Source: Streptomyces sp. YPW6
GTDB lineage: Bacteria > Actinomycetota > Actinomycetes > Streptomycetales > Streptomycetaceae
Direction: 5' to 3'
DNA length: 64,000 nt
NCBI RefSeq assembly: GCF_018866325.1
Contig: NZ_CP076457.1
Span: forward strand, 7,351,001-7,415,000
The notes under the pieces are model-generated. The model worked only from the letters and a program-made list of their open reading frames with translations. It was not told where the DNA came from and made no database searches. The translations under genes were made by a program, and so were the position numbers. Each line of letters opens with the position of its first letter. Position 1 is the stretch's first letter. Below, piece by piece: positions 17,555-25,788 of this stretch.

Positions 17555-17966
17555 GCCCGGCCCACCCGACGGGCGACCCGGCGCCCCAGGAGAGAACCGC
17601 CCCCCAGCACCGCCCGCAGGCCGGCCCCCGCCCCCACGGCCTCCCGCAGGCGCGGCCGCCCGCACCTCCATGGCCAACGAACGCACCCTGCTGGCATGGC
17701 TGCGCACCGCCCTGGCACTTCTCGCCGCCTCCTTCGCCGTCGTCAAACTGATCGACATCACCCCCCGGGGCCTGCGCCTCGCACTGGGCGGCTACCTCGT
17801 CGCGCTGTCGATCGGCAGCATCACCGCCGGCTACGCCCAGTGGCGCGACCGCGAGAACGGCATCGCGGCACCCCGGGGACGTCTACCGGCTGCGGGCGGA
17901 GCCCTGACGCTTGCCATGCTCCTGCTCGCCGCTCTCGTCATCACCGTGATCGTCCTCGCCCCCTGA
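17541..17966 (+). CDS. DUF202 (YidH-like) membrane protein
   Basis: The recognisable part begins with ANERTLLAWLRTALALLAASFAVVKL, the DUF202 signature, followed by two more hydrophobic helices. The start is uncertain. The only in-frame start upstream of ATG 17670 is a TTG at 17541 overlapping the sulfatase 3' end. It would add a proline-rich 43-residue tail without a ribosome site. DUF202 proteins are small inner-membrane proteins of unknown function. Confidence 0.75.
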   Translation: MSSPEPGPPDGRPGAPGENRPPAPPAGRPPPPRPPAGAAARTSMANERTLLAWLRTALALLAASFAVVKLIDITPRGLRLALGGYLVALSIGSITAGYAQWRDRENGIAAPRGRLPAAGGALTLAMLLLAALVITVIVLAP

Positions 17967-18022
17967 AAGCGGCAAGGCCCGCACATTCCGCCCCCACCCG
18001 CCGACCGCGAAGGCGAGTCACC

Positions 18023-19369
18023 GTGCCCCCATCGTCTCCGGGACGAGCCCCCGCACCGCTCAGCCGCACACAGCGCGTGTCATGGGCCAACCGGAGCGCC
18101 GCCGTCGCCCTCGCCGGCGGAGGAGCGATGCTCGGGTGGTGGCTGCCCCGGCTGGAGCGCACCCATCCCAGCCTGGGAGGGTTCACCTACGACTCCGCCA
18201 CCGCGCTCGCCACCCTCAGCGCCATCTCAACCGGCGTCATCACCCTGTTCGGACTCGTCCTGGCCGCCACCACCATCGTCGTCCAATCCGTCCAGGCCGC
18301 TTCCCCGCGCCTCACCGGAGTCCTCGGCTATTTCGAGCGCTCCCTGATGCTGTTCGGCGCCCTGGCCGGAACCGCGCTGTACGCGCTGATCGTCCTCACC
18401 CAGATCCGCCCGGACTTCGCTCCGAACCTCTCCGTCACGCTCGCCGTCGTCTTCGTCCTGCTCTCCTCCGCCGCCATCCTGCGCAGCCTCGCAGGTCTGC
18501 GGGAAATGATCACCGGAGGCGGTCTCGTCCGCGCCGTCGCCCAGCAACTCCACGCCGTGCTCGACAGCGAATGGACCACCCATGGGACACACGGACCGGC
18601 CACCGCCTCCCTCTTCCAGCCGGACGAAAGCATCGAACTGGCAGTACAGCGCCGAGGGGTGGTGCGACGCATCGACAGCGCCGCTCTCGCAGCGGCAGCG
18701 GAGCGCATCGACGCCCACGTGGTGTGCCTCATCTCCACCGGAACCTTCGTGGAACCCGGTACCCCAGCGCTCCAGATCATCACCGCAGCGCCCGCCGGCC
18801 AGCTCGACACCGCACGACTTCTCAGCGCCCTGCACATCGGCCCCTCGCGCCGCCTGGACCACGACCCCGCCTACGGCCTGCGCCTCCTTGTCGACATCGC
18901 CCTGCGCGCCTTGTCCCCGGCGGTCAATGACCCCACCACCGCGATCCAGGCGATCGACCGGATCGAATCGGCCCTCCTGCGCCTGGCCAGGTGCCCCCTC
19001 GGCCCCACGACCCACCACGACCGCACAGGCGTACCCCGAGCAACCATCAACCATCCCCGGTGGACGGATCTCCTGGAACTCGCCCTGGCCGAAATCACCA
19101 TCCGGGGAGCAACCTCACTGCAGGTCCACCGACGCCTCAGCTTCCTGCTCGCCACCCTCACCAAGCACCTTCCACCCGACCGCCTGGAATCCCTCACCCT
19201 CTACCAAGACGCCCTGGCACACACCGCCCGCACCTTCCCCACCCCGGCGCTCACCGCCCTGGCAGGCCAACCCGACCCCCAGGGACTGGGAGCGCCCGCC
19301 ATGCCCTTCGGCCTCCCGGAACCCGGCCCCGACGGCAGCGGATCCGCACCGGACACACCGCACGGCTGA
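18023..19369 (+). CDS. DUF2254 membrane protein
   Basis: 448 residues. About four membrane helices occur in the first 165 residues (ATLSAISTGVITLFGLVLAATTIVVQ is typical), followed by a soluble domain with DPAYGLRLLVDIALRALSPAVNDPTTAIQAIDRI. That is the conserved DUF2254 core. The function of the family is not established. The GTG at 18023 has GAAGGCGAG upstream. It lies 56 bp after the DUF202 gene and is probably cotranscribed with it and the sulfatase. Confidence 0.85.
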   Translation: MPPSSPGRAPAPLSRTQRVSWANRSAAVALAGGGAMLGWWLPRLERTHPSLGGFTYDSATALATLSAISTGVITLFGLVLAATTIVVQSVQAASPRLTGVLGYFERSLMLFGALAGTALYALIVLTQIRPDFAPNLSVTLAVVFVLLSSAAILRSLAGLREMITGGGLVRAVAQQLHAVLDSEWTTHGTHGPATASLFQPDESIELAVQRRGVVRRIDSAALAAAAERIDAHVVCLISTGTFVEPGTPALQIITAAPAGQLDTARLLSALHIGPSRRLDHDPAYGLRLLVDIALRALSPAVNDPTTAIQAIDRIESALLRLARCPLGPTTHHDRTGVPRATINHPRWTDLLELALAEITIRGATSLQVHRRLSFLLATLTKHLPPDRLESLTLYQDALAHTARTFPTPALTALAGQPDPQGLGAPAMPFGLPEPGPDGSGSAPDTPHG

Positions 19370-19436
19370 GCACCGGCATCCGACTGCCCCCGCCGACGGC
19401 AAAAGCGGCTGTCCTGGACACGACGAGGGAGGATCA

Positions 19437-19990
19437 CGCGACGCCCTGGGCGAGGTGGGGCCAGGCGGCTTCGTGCAGAAGGCGCCGGCCGTTGAGGGCC
19501 ACGATGACGGTGGCGCCTTCGTGTCCGGCGACTCCGAGTGGGAGGAGCGGGGTACCGGTCTCGTCCAGGCCACGGTGTCGATCTGCCCGAGGCCTTCCAT
19601 GACGACGGCGGACTCGGCCGACACCCCGCGCTGTCCGGCGTTGGAGCACCACCGCACACGGCGAGGCCACTGCAGCGGCTCACCGGTGATGGTGGCCCGG
19701 TCGACGTCGCTCGTCCCGCCGATGACCCAGCCGTCGGCTCCACGTGCTCACCGGGACGTACCAGGATCATGTGCCCGATGGCCAGCGACCGCGCGTCGAC
19801 GTTCTCCTTCGTGCCATCGGGCAGCAGACAGGTCGCCGTGGCGGGCGCGGGGCAGGACCTCGTCCTGGACGAGACGGTGATCAAGGACCCGGGGCTTCGG
19901 GAAGGAGCCGGGCAGCTCGGCAGCCTCCATCTGCTCCAGCGCCCGAAGTTCGGCGACCGGAAGGACTATCGGCAGGATTCCGCAGTTCCC
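19437..19990 (-). pseudogene. internally deleted P1B-type ATPase remnant
   Basis: Read on the minus strand, blocks of a P-type ATPase appear in the correct order but with most of the protein missing. They are PATATCLLPDGTKENVDARS and ILVRPGEHVE (actuator domain), a TITGEPL-encoding segment joined directly to ASPCAVVL, then SAESAVVMEGLGQIDTVA with DETGT. The last jump leads to PLGVAGHEGATVIVALNGRR and the C-terminus. The last block is nearly identical to the C-terminus of the intact ATPase at 651-2630. Frames change between blocks, so no functional product is expected. No other gene is seen between 19370 and 20059. Confidence 0.8.
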
Positions 19991-20059
19991 CACCCCATCC
20001 TTCGACGAGTCTGCACCGAATTACACATGGGCGGGGCAACAGAAACCGAGGAGGCTCTG

Positions 20060-20557
20060 ATGTCAGTCATTCATCTGCCCCGAGTGCCTCTGCGTGGTGT
20101 CCGTCTGGACGAACACCTGCCGGTGGATCACCGGCTCAGTCGCGTCTACCGTGTCGGCGCCGGCTTCTTCGGAGCATTCCTGGTGACATTCGGCGTACTC
20201 GGGCTGGTCGACCGGATCGGTTTCTTCAGCACCGGTGGTGACACAGTCCTCGGGCTGAACACCAACGGTGCGCTGAGCAGCCTCTCCATCATGATCGGCG
20301 TCGTCCTCCTCGCCGGTGCGGTCATCGGCGGGAACCTCGCCTCCACGCTCAACATGGTCACCGGAGTGGCCTTCATCGTCAGCGGGTTCGCCAACCTGTC
20401 CCTACTGGAGAGCGACTACAACTTCCTCGCCTTCGAGCTGCAGAACGTCCTGTTCAGCTTCGTGGTGGGCGTACTCCTGATGACCTTCGGCATGTACGGG
20501 CGGGTCAGCGCGACCCTCCCACATAACAACCCGTACTGGCGCGCCCGCCATCAGTAG
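20060..20557 (+). CDS. DUF4383 membrane protein
   Basis: 165 residues with four predicted membrane helices. The pattern (YRVGAGFFGAFLVTFGVLGLV, then LGLNTNGALSSLSIMIGVVLL, then ALVNFxF-like NFLAFELQNVLFSFVVGVLL) matches the DUF4383 family of actinobacterial membrane proteins of unknown function. The ATG at 20060 follows GAGGAGG. It stands alone; the 276 bp to the next gene shows no other gene. Confidence 0.85.
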   Translation: MSVIHLPRVPLRGVRLDEHLPVDHRLSRVYRVGAGFFGAFLVTFGVLGLVDRIGFFSTGGDTVLGLNTNGALSSLSIMIGVVLLAGAVIGGNLASTLNMVTGVAFIVSGFANLSLLESDYNFLAFELQNVLFSFVVGVLLMTFGMYGRVSATLPHNNPYWRARHQ

Positions 20558-20833
20558 TACTGCACCACGCCGGACCACGACCCCGGCGTGCTGCGGTGCT
20601 TGGTGGGACAGCGCAGGGCAGGGCTGCTGCACGTCCGTAACTGTGCCCCGGGCATGTCGGCTCCCGCGGTATGGGTTTCGGCTTCGGGACAGCTGCCCCC
20701 ACGCGGCCAGGCTCGCGGGCCGGCCCGCAGGGCCGTATCCGGCTCACGTCATCGAAGCGTAAGCTCTGGCGGGCTCGCGGAGCTGAGAGGCGGTTCTAGA
20801 GTCGCTCTCATCCCGACCACACCGGAGTCCTCC

Positions 20834-21418
20834 ATGCGCGCCCGTACTGTTTTGCCCGCTGCCATCACCGTCACCCTGCTCACTCTCACGGGATGCGGAG
20901 CCGACAGTGGCTCCGACGGTGATGCGGCGGGCGTGTCCCCCTCGTCCTCCTCGCCCCCTGTGCAGCCGTCCCCCTCCGACCCCAGCGGCGACACTGCCTC
21001 CGGGCCGGCGGTGCCGGAGGCGCTGCGGTTCACCGCGACCACGGTGGACGGTAAGCCGTTCGACGGCAGCACTCTGGCGGGCAAGCCGACCGTGCTCTGG
21101 TTCTGGGCTCCCTGGTGCCCCAAGTGCAAGGCCCAGGCAGCCGAGACCGCGAAGGTGGCAGCCGAGACCGCGGGCGAGGTGAACGTCGTCGGCGTCGCGG
21201 GCCTGGACAAGAACGCCGCCATGCAGGACTTCGTCGCCGACACGGGAACCAGCGGATTCCCCCACCTCTCCGACGAGAAGGGCGACATCTGGAAGCGGTT
21301 CGAGGTCACCGAGCAGAGCCGCTACGTCATCCTCGACAAGGACGGCGAGACCGTCTACGAAGGCGTACTGCCCGGCGGCGAGGGGCTGGCCGACAAGGTC
21401 TCCGGACTGACCGGCTGA
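20834..21418 (+). CDS. TlpA/ResA-like thioredoxin lipoprotein
   Basis: 194 residues. The signal sequence has a lipobox LTGC at about residues 18-21, so it should be anchored outside the membrane. A Ser/Pro-rich linker follows, then an AhpC-TSA/redoxin domain with the active-site WCPKC around residues 94-98. It is a membrane-tethered disulfide reductase. The CcdA gene starts 6 bp after its stop, the classic pairing in which CcdA supplies electrons from cytoplasmic thioredoxin. Likely targets are apocytochrome c or other extracytoplasmic thiols. Confidence 0.9.
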   Translation: MRARTVLPAAITVTLLTLTGCGADSGSDGDAAGVSPSSSSPPVQPSPSDPSGDTASGPAVPEALRFTATTVDGKPFDGSTLAGKPTVLWFWAPWCPKCKAQAAETAKVAAETAGEVNVVGVAGLDKNAAMQDFVADTGTSGFPHLSDEKGDIWKRFEVTEQSRYVILDKDGETVYEGVLPGGEGLADKVSGLTG

Positions 21419-21424
21419 ACCACG

Positions 21425-22315
21425 ATGTCCGACCTTCCCCTCGCCCTCGCGCTCACCGCCGGCATCCTCGCCGCCGTCAACCCCTGCGGCTTCGCCCTGC
21501 TCCCCGCCTACCTCTCCCTCCTCGTCCTCGGCGACGACAGCCCCACCCGATCCGTCGCCGTCGGCCGGGCCCTGACCGCGACCGCCTCGATCACCCTCGG
21601 CTTCGCCGCCCTCTTCGGCATATTCGGCCTGGCCGTCCAGCCCGTCGCCGGACAGGTCCAGGAACACCTCCCCTGGTTCACCATCACCTTCGGCATCCTC
21701 ATGACCGGAGCCGGAGCCTGGCTGCTCGCCGGCCGTCAGCTGCCCGCCCTCATGCCGAAAGTCCGGCGAGCTCCCACCGTCACCCGGTCCGTACCGTCCA
21801 TGGCCCTGTTCGGCATGGCCTACGCCACCGCCTCCCTGGGCTGCACCATCGCCCCGTTCCTCGCCATCGTCGTCTCCGCCTTCCGCAGCGGCTCCCCCGG
21901 TGAGGGAGTCATCCTGTTCGCCGCGTACGCGGTCGGCATGGGACTCATCGTCGGTGTCGCGTCCCTGACCGTCGCTCTCACCCGCAGCGCCGCAGTCAGC
22001 CGTCTTCGCCGCGCTGGCACCCTCGCACCCCGGATCGGCGGCGGACTCCTCCTCCTCGTCGGCGCCTACGTCGCCTACTACGGCTGGTACGAGATCCGGG
22101 TCCAGAGCGACCCCGCCACCACCGACCCCGTCATCGATGCAGCCGGCACCGTCCAGCGTGTCCTCTCCGACCTCCTCGACACAGCAGGGCCCGCCACCCT
22201 CACCGGACTCCTGGCCGCGCTCCTCCTGGCAGCCTGGGCAATCCACCGAAGGAACAGGCGCCGCTCCTCCCCTCAGCAAGACCGGACCGCCTCGGCCTCG
22301 GAGCACACCGACTGA
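21425..22315 (+). CDS. ccdA: CcdA-type thiol-disulfide transmembrane protein
   Basis: 296 residues with about six to seven membrane helices. The first helix contains the conserved AAVNPCGFALLPAYL (reactive Cys) and the fourth ATASLGCTIAPFLAIV (second reactive Cys). This is the CcdA/DsbD core that passes electrons across the membrane. It follows the TlpA-like lipoprotein by 6 bp and is certainly its partner. A C-terminal arginine-rich tail of about 30 residues is cytoplasmic. Confidence 0.9.
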   Translation: MSDLPLALALTAGILAAVNPCGFALLPAYLSLLVLGDDSPTRSVAVGRALTATASITLGFAALFGIFGLAVQPVAGQVQEHLPWFTITFGILMTGAGAWLLAGRQLPALMPKVRRAPTVTRSVPSMALFGMAYATASLGCTIAPFLAIVVSAFRSGSPGEGVILFAAYAVGMGLIVGVASLTVALTRSAAVSRLRRAGTLAPRIGGGLLLLVGAYVAYYGWYEIRVQSDPATTDPVIDAAGTVQRVLSDLLDTAGPATLTGLLAALLLAAWAIHRRNRRRSSPQQDRTASASEHTD

Positions 22316-22319
22316 AGCG

Positions 22320-23020
22320 ACGACGGCGCACGACGGCGGACGAGCCGTGCCCTGTCCCAGGACTCTCCCCGCGGTGCGGCCGACGCCCGGTGCCCTTGTG
22401 CCGAGGCTGTGTGTGCTGACGCTGCTCGGCGACGACGCGTTCGCGCACCACCCCGACGCCCCCGTGCCGTCCCTCAGTCCGGGCTCGTACTTCTTGCCGC
22501 CGCCGGCGAGACCCTCTTCAGCTCCGAGACCAGAGCCCGGATCGAGCCCCGCCATCACACTCTGGAGCATCTGCCCCAGGTCCGTGCCGATGAGGTCCTT
22601 GTCCGCCAGGTACCCGAGACCCTGCTGGAGCACTGCGGGCGTAACACCGGCCGCTGGCAGGTTCTCGTCGCTGCCATGACCTTCGCGTGCGGCTCCTCGA
22701 CTTCCTGGACGGCGCACCCGCGACGCACACCTCCTGGCCTGCCAGGGGGCCGAGGTCCAATGAGGGTGGAGGCCGTCACTCCCCGAGCGGTTCAGTACGC
22801 GAGATCTGGTCGCCCAGTTCTTCGGGGTCCATGGCGGCACCATCACCAGAGCCATGCACCAACGTCCAGCACTCCTGGCCAGGCACGGCCACACGGTCGC
22901 CCTCGGCAGCCAGGTTCCGCACGACTGTCGGCGTTGCCATGTCCGTCGCGAACAACGGCTCCACGGTGCCCAAGGCAGCGTGGTGATTCTTTGCGAGCCC
23001 AGGGAGACCGGTGAATCCGG
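22320..23020 (-). other. 700-bp stretch with frame-broken coding-like segments
   Basis: On the minus strand, one frame near 22800-23030 reads like protein (NHHAALGTVEPLFATDM, NLAAEGDRVAVPGQECWTLV). A different frame near 22480-22690 also does (NLPAAGVTPAVLQQGLGYLA, LIGTDLGQMLQSVMAGLDPG). They are not joined by one open frame, so this may be a frameshifted gene lying just downstream of the small membrane protein gene. I do not recognise the family. Confidence 0.3.
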
Positions 23021-23029
23021 ACTCAGCTT

Positions 23030-23398
23030 TCAGCTTCCGGTAGTGGTCCAGATGTCGTGGAGACGCACTTGGAGGAAGGCAAGGACGAGGGACCCCGCCG
23101 CTACGGTGAGCGAGCCCCAGCGCGTCCGCTCGGCCAGGGAGAGAATCCCCGCAGCGGGTACGGCCACGAGGACTCCGAGGAGATAGGCGATGAACGTGAC
23201 TGCGTCGCCCTGCGGCTGCTCGCCTGCGGCCAGACACCAGATGCCCACCAGCATCTGAGCGAGGGCCAGGAGGGTGACGATGGCCATTCCCGCGAAGTGC
23301 CAGTCCTTGGTCGGCTGGTCCCGCCACGCCGCGTGTGCGCACCAGAGGGCGAGCAGAGCGGCGGTCACACCCGTGGCCAGGGTCAGCGCGCCGATCAA
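23030..23398 (-). CDS. small four-helix membrane protein
   Basis: 122 residues with four hydrophobic segments and no family that I recognise. The TTG start at 23398 overlaps the ctaA stop (TTGA), the same coupling style as elsewhere in the window, and GGCGGGG precedes it within ctaA. It is the second gene of the ctaA operon, so it probably supports heme A synthesis or terminal oxidase assembly. It could equally be a general integral membrane protein. Confidence 0.7.
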   Translation of the reverse strand: MIGALTLATGVTAALLALWCAHAAWRDQPTKDWHFAGMAIVTLLALAQMLVGIWCLAAGEQPQGDAVTFIAYLLGVLVAVPAAGILSLAERTRWGSLTVAAGSLVLAFLQVRLHDIWTTTGS

Positions 23399-24354
23399 GC
23401 TTCTGCCCCGCCTTTCCCACCGGTCGGGGGGCCGGGTGCTCTGGTGAGATGGACAGTTGCGTGAAGGACGGCGATTGCTGTCAGGCACGAACCGAGCAGG
23501 GGCAGAGCAAGGGGCTGTTCGGGAACTCCCAGCGTGCTCTGTGCGTAGCGGAGGGCTCCCTGTCCCGCCAGAGCGGCGAGAAGCAGGCGGGTGCGGCCGA
23601 CGATCCAGCCCGGGGCGCGAGTCCGGTGCAGGTGCAGATGCAGGAGGAGGGCCAGGGCGAGGACGGTCCATCCGAGAACGGAATGCATACGTGTCGCCGT
23701 TGCCCAGTCGACGGACAGGTGGGGCATGGTGCCCCAGGGCCCGGCGTGCAGGCCGGTGACCGCTGTTCCCCAAGCCGTCAGCAGGATGCCCGTGGTGAGC
23801 AGGGTGCGGGCGGGGGTCCGTGATGGGGCGCTGGCCGCTGCCGCGGGCGCGGGAGGCAGCGCGGTGCGGCTGCGGGTCAGGCAGGCGAGAGTGATCAGCG
23901 CGGTGGAGAGCAGGAAGTGTCCGACGACCGCGTAGGGGGTGAGGCCCGTGAAGGCGGTGACGCCTCCGAGCAGGGCGCCGGCAACGATGACCGCGAACTG
24001 TCCCCAGCCCAGGAGCAGAACGTCGCGCCGTCCTGGTCCGGCGTGTCGGGCGGCGAGGATGACCCAGCCGACGGCGGTGGCGAGGACATAGGTGAGCAGG
24101 TGGTTGCCGAGCTCGATGATGCCGCGCCAGCCCGCCCGGGCCGTGGCGTTCAGACTCTCGCCGGTGCAGGTGGGCCAGGTCGGGCACCCCAGGCCGGAGT
24201 CGTTCAGACGTGCCGCTCCCCCCGTGGCGACGATGACCACCGACACCACCAGAGCCGCCGTAGTGGCACGGCGCAGACAGGGCGGTGCCGTCAGGCCGCC
24301 TTTCCGTGAGTCCGGGTGCGGGGACGGGGGCGGGGAGGTGGTCATGGCCACCAT
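23395..24354 (-). CDS. ctaA: heme A synthase (CtaA/COX15)
   Basis: 319 residues with about eight membrane helices. The conserved features are GGAARLNDSGLGCPTWPTC (two cysteines of the first extracellular loop), an ELGNHLLTYVLA heme-ligand histidine, YAVVGHFLLSTALIT, and RMHSVLGW in the second half. The enzyme oxidises heme O to heme A for aa3-type oxidase. The start is ATG 24354 or ATG 24345; both sit just inside the palindromic operator at 24361-24384. It is divergent from the TetR-containing operon. Confidence 0.9.
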   Translation of the reverse strand: MVAMTTSPPPSPHPDSRKGGLTAPPCLRRATTAALVVSVVIVATGGAARLNDSGLGCPTWPTCTGESLNATARAGWRGIIELGNHLLTYVLATAVGWVILAARHAGPGRRDVLLLGWGQFAVIVAGALLGGVTAFTGLTPYAVVGHFLLSTALITLACLTRSRTALPPAPAAAASAPSRTPARTLLTTGILLTAWGTAVTGLHAGPWGTMPHLSVDWATATRMHSVLGWTVLALALLLHLHLHRTRAPGWIVGRTRLLLAALAGQGALRYAQSTLGVPEQPLALPLLGSCLTAIAVLHATVHLTRAPGPPTGGKGGAEA

Positions 24355-24360
24355 GCTAAC

Positions 24361-24384
24361 TTCATGACGACACGTCGTCATGAA
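24361..24384. promoter_or_regulatory. perfect palindromic TetR-type operator
   Basis: Arms TTCATGACGAC (24361-24371) and GTCGTCATGAA (24374-24384) flank a 2-bp spacer, with no mismatch. The dyad fills the 41-bp gap between ctaA and the divergent operon that encodes a TetR regulator two genes downstream. Its size and symmetry are those of a TetR dimer (or dimer-pair) site. It would repress both directions. The binding is inferred from position. Confidence 0.8.
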
Positions 24385-24395
24385 AGGGGTTTGTT

Positions 24396-24890
24396 GTGAG
24401 TCCAACGACGGCCGAGGTGGTACCGGTCAGGATCAGGCCGCTGACCGGGGTGCGGAAGTTCGGCATCCGGGGCGTGCGGGCATCGGCGTGGGCGGTGATC
24501 GGGGCCGCGTGCGCGCAGATCGTGACCGCCGGGTTCGGGCTGTTCGCGTTGGAGCGGCTGCCGGTCGGCGAGGCGTCCAGCCTGGACGCGCACCGGATGC
24601 TCGGCTACGCCTCGGAGGTCGTGGGCGTGGTCCTGGTCGTCCTGCTGATCGTCGGCCGTCCTTCCGGACGGGCCGTGGGGGCCGGACTGGGACTGTTCCT
24701 CGCGATGCTGGTGCAGCCCGTTCTGCAGAAGCACGGCACCGGTATCCCGCTGCTCGGTGCGCTGCACGCGGCGAACGCCCTCGTGATGATCGCGCTGGCG
24801 TGGGTGACGGTACGGGCTGTGAAGCGTCAGCTGGACGAGGTGGCTTCGGTGGAGGCATCCTCCGCCCTGTTCGCCGCCTCGGGCCGATGA
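24396..24890 (+). CDS. DUF6220-type membrane protein
   Basis: 164 residues with four hydrophobic helices. Conserved-looking features are a histidine in LDAHRMLGYASEVVGVVLV and one in GALHAANALVMIALAWVTVRAV, spaced like a small cytochrome b561/DUF6220-type protein. GTG at 24396 is preceded by GAAAGGGG. It is first in a five-gene operon controlled from the palindrome just upstream. The paired histidines in helices suggest heme binding, consistent with ctaA opposite; this is inference. Confidence 0.7.
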   Translation: MSPTTAEVVPVRIRPLTGVRKFGIRGVRASAWAVIGAACAQIVTAGFGLFALERLPVGEASSLDAHRMLGYASEVVGVVLVVLLIVGRPSGRAVGAGLGLFLAMLVQPVLQKHGTGIPLLGALHAANALVMIALAWVTVRAVKRQLDEVASVEASSALFAASGR

Positions 24891-25168
24891 GCCTGCCCGC
24901 GGGAACCGAGGCGCCCGTGACCTCTGCGGGCAGACGTGGACTGTCCACCGCGGTCCAGCAGCATGCCTCGCTGCTGGTGGCCGAGGAGCTGCGCCGGCTG
25001 GACCGCCGTACGGACCTGACGTCTATGGAGCGCGCGGAGGTGGCGGCGGCGCTGCGCCGCCTTGCCTCCCGGCTCGTTCTCACCCCGCTGGCAGCATGGG
25101 ACGGCGATCCGCGGGTGGCGGCCGAACTCCACGGTCTGCCGGCACCGCGTCTTATCGAGGGAGCATGA
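24887..25168 (+). CDS. small protein resembling a glutamyl-tRNA reductase C-terminal segment
   Basis: A 93-residue soluble helical protein. The part LTSMERAEVAAALRRLASRLVLTPLAAWDGDP resembles the dimerisation helix and the RLxHxP-like stretch at the end of glutamyl-tRNA reductase (HemA). The similarity is short and could be chance. The ATG overlaps the DUF6220 stop (ATGA) and its own stop overlaps the TetR ATG, so it is a true operon member. Function unknown. Confidence 0.6.
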   Translation: MSLPAGTEAPVTSAGRRGLSTAVQQHASLLVAEELRRLDRRTDLTSMERAEVAAALRRLASRLVLTPLAAWDGDPRVAAELHGLPAPRLIEGA

Positions 25169-25788
25169 TGAGTCCGAAGCTGACCGGAGGCGCCACTCTC
25201 GCCGAGCACCGGGCGGCCACACGGGAGGCGATGATCGACGCCTTCGCCGCGCTGCTGCGTGAGGTCGGATGGCAGGACCTCAAGCTCCAGGAGGTCGCCA
25301 AGCAGGTCGGTGTCGCCCGTACCGCGGTCTACAACTACTTTCCCGACAGGACCGCGCTCCTGCTCGCCTGGTCGGAGCGGGAGATGAGCCGCTTCATGGC
25401 ACTGGCCGAGCGGGAGCTGGCCGATCGCACCGATCCGGTCGACCGGCTGCAGATCCTCGTCAAGCTGGTCCTGACCGAGTTCGCCCTGGAGAGCGGCACG
25501 GGTGCCTCCGTCGCCGCGATGCTGCCGCCGGAGGACCGTGCGAGGTTCCTGGAACACGTAGCGCCGCTCGCCGCGCTCGTGGGCGGCCTGCTGGAGGACG
25601 GCATGCGGGAGGGCGTGTTCGTCCGCGCTGACACGGCCGCCACCGGTCAGATGATCATGGCGTGCCTGGAAACCCAGCGCACCGCACTCCTGGCGGGCGA
25701 CAAGGTGCACACCGCCGTCCAGCGCACCCTGCCGTTCGTGATGCGCGCCCTCGGCGTACCCGGGGATCGTTGGGCGGACAGCCCGTGA
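25165..25788 (+). CDS. TetR-family transcriptional regulator
   Basis: 207 residues. The N-terminal HTH (AMIDAFAALLREVGWQDLKLQEVAKQVGVARTAVYNYFPDR) is a standard TetR recognition unit, followed by an all-helical ligand domain. ATG at 25165 overlaps the preceding stop. It very probably autoregulates this operon and ctaA through the perfect dyad at 24361-24384, with an efflux substrate of the neighbouring MFS protein as a plausible inducer. Confidence 0.9.
   Translation: MMSPKLTGGATLAEHRAATREAMIDAFAALLREVGWQDLKLQEVAKQVGVARTAVYNYFPDRTALLLAWSEREMSRFMALAERELADRTDPVDRLQILVKLVLTEFALESGTGASVAAMLPPEDRARFLEHVAPLAALVGGLLEDGMREGVFVRADTAATGQMIMACLETQRTALLAGDKVHTAVQRTLPFVMRALGVPGDRWADSP

Noticed and set aside
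20744..22894. 716-residue minus-strand frame opposite the redoxin and ccdA genes
   Set aside because: Extremely Gly/Glu-rich low-complexity translation antisense to two clear genes; only its extreme 5' part overlaps the coding-like segment near 22.5 kb.
24433..25710. 425-residue minus-strand frame opposite DUF6220/TetR
   Set aside because: Antisense to an operon with ATGA overlaps and a clear TetR HTH.
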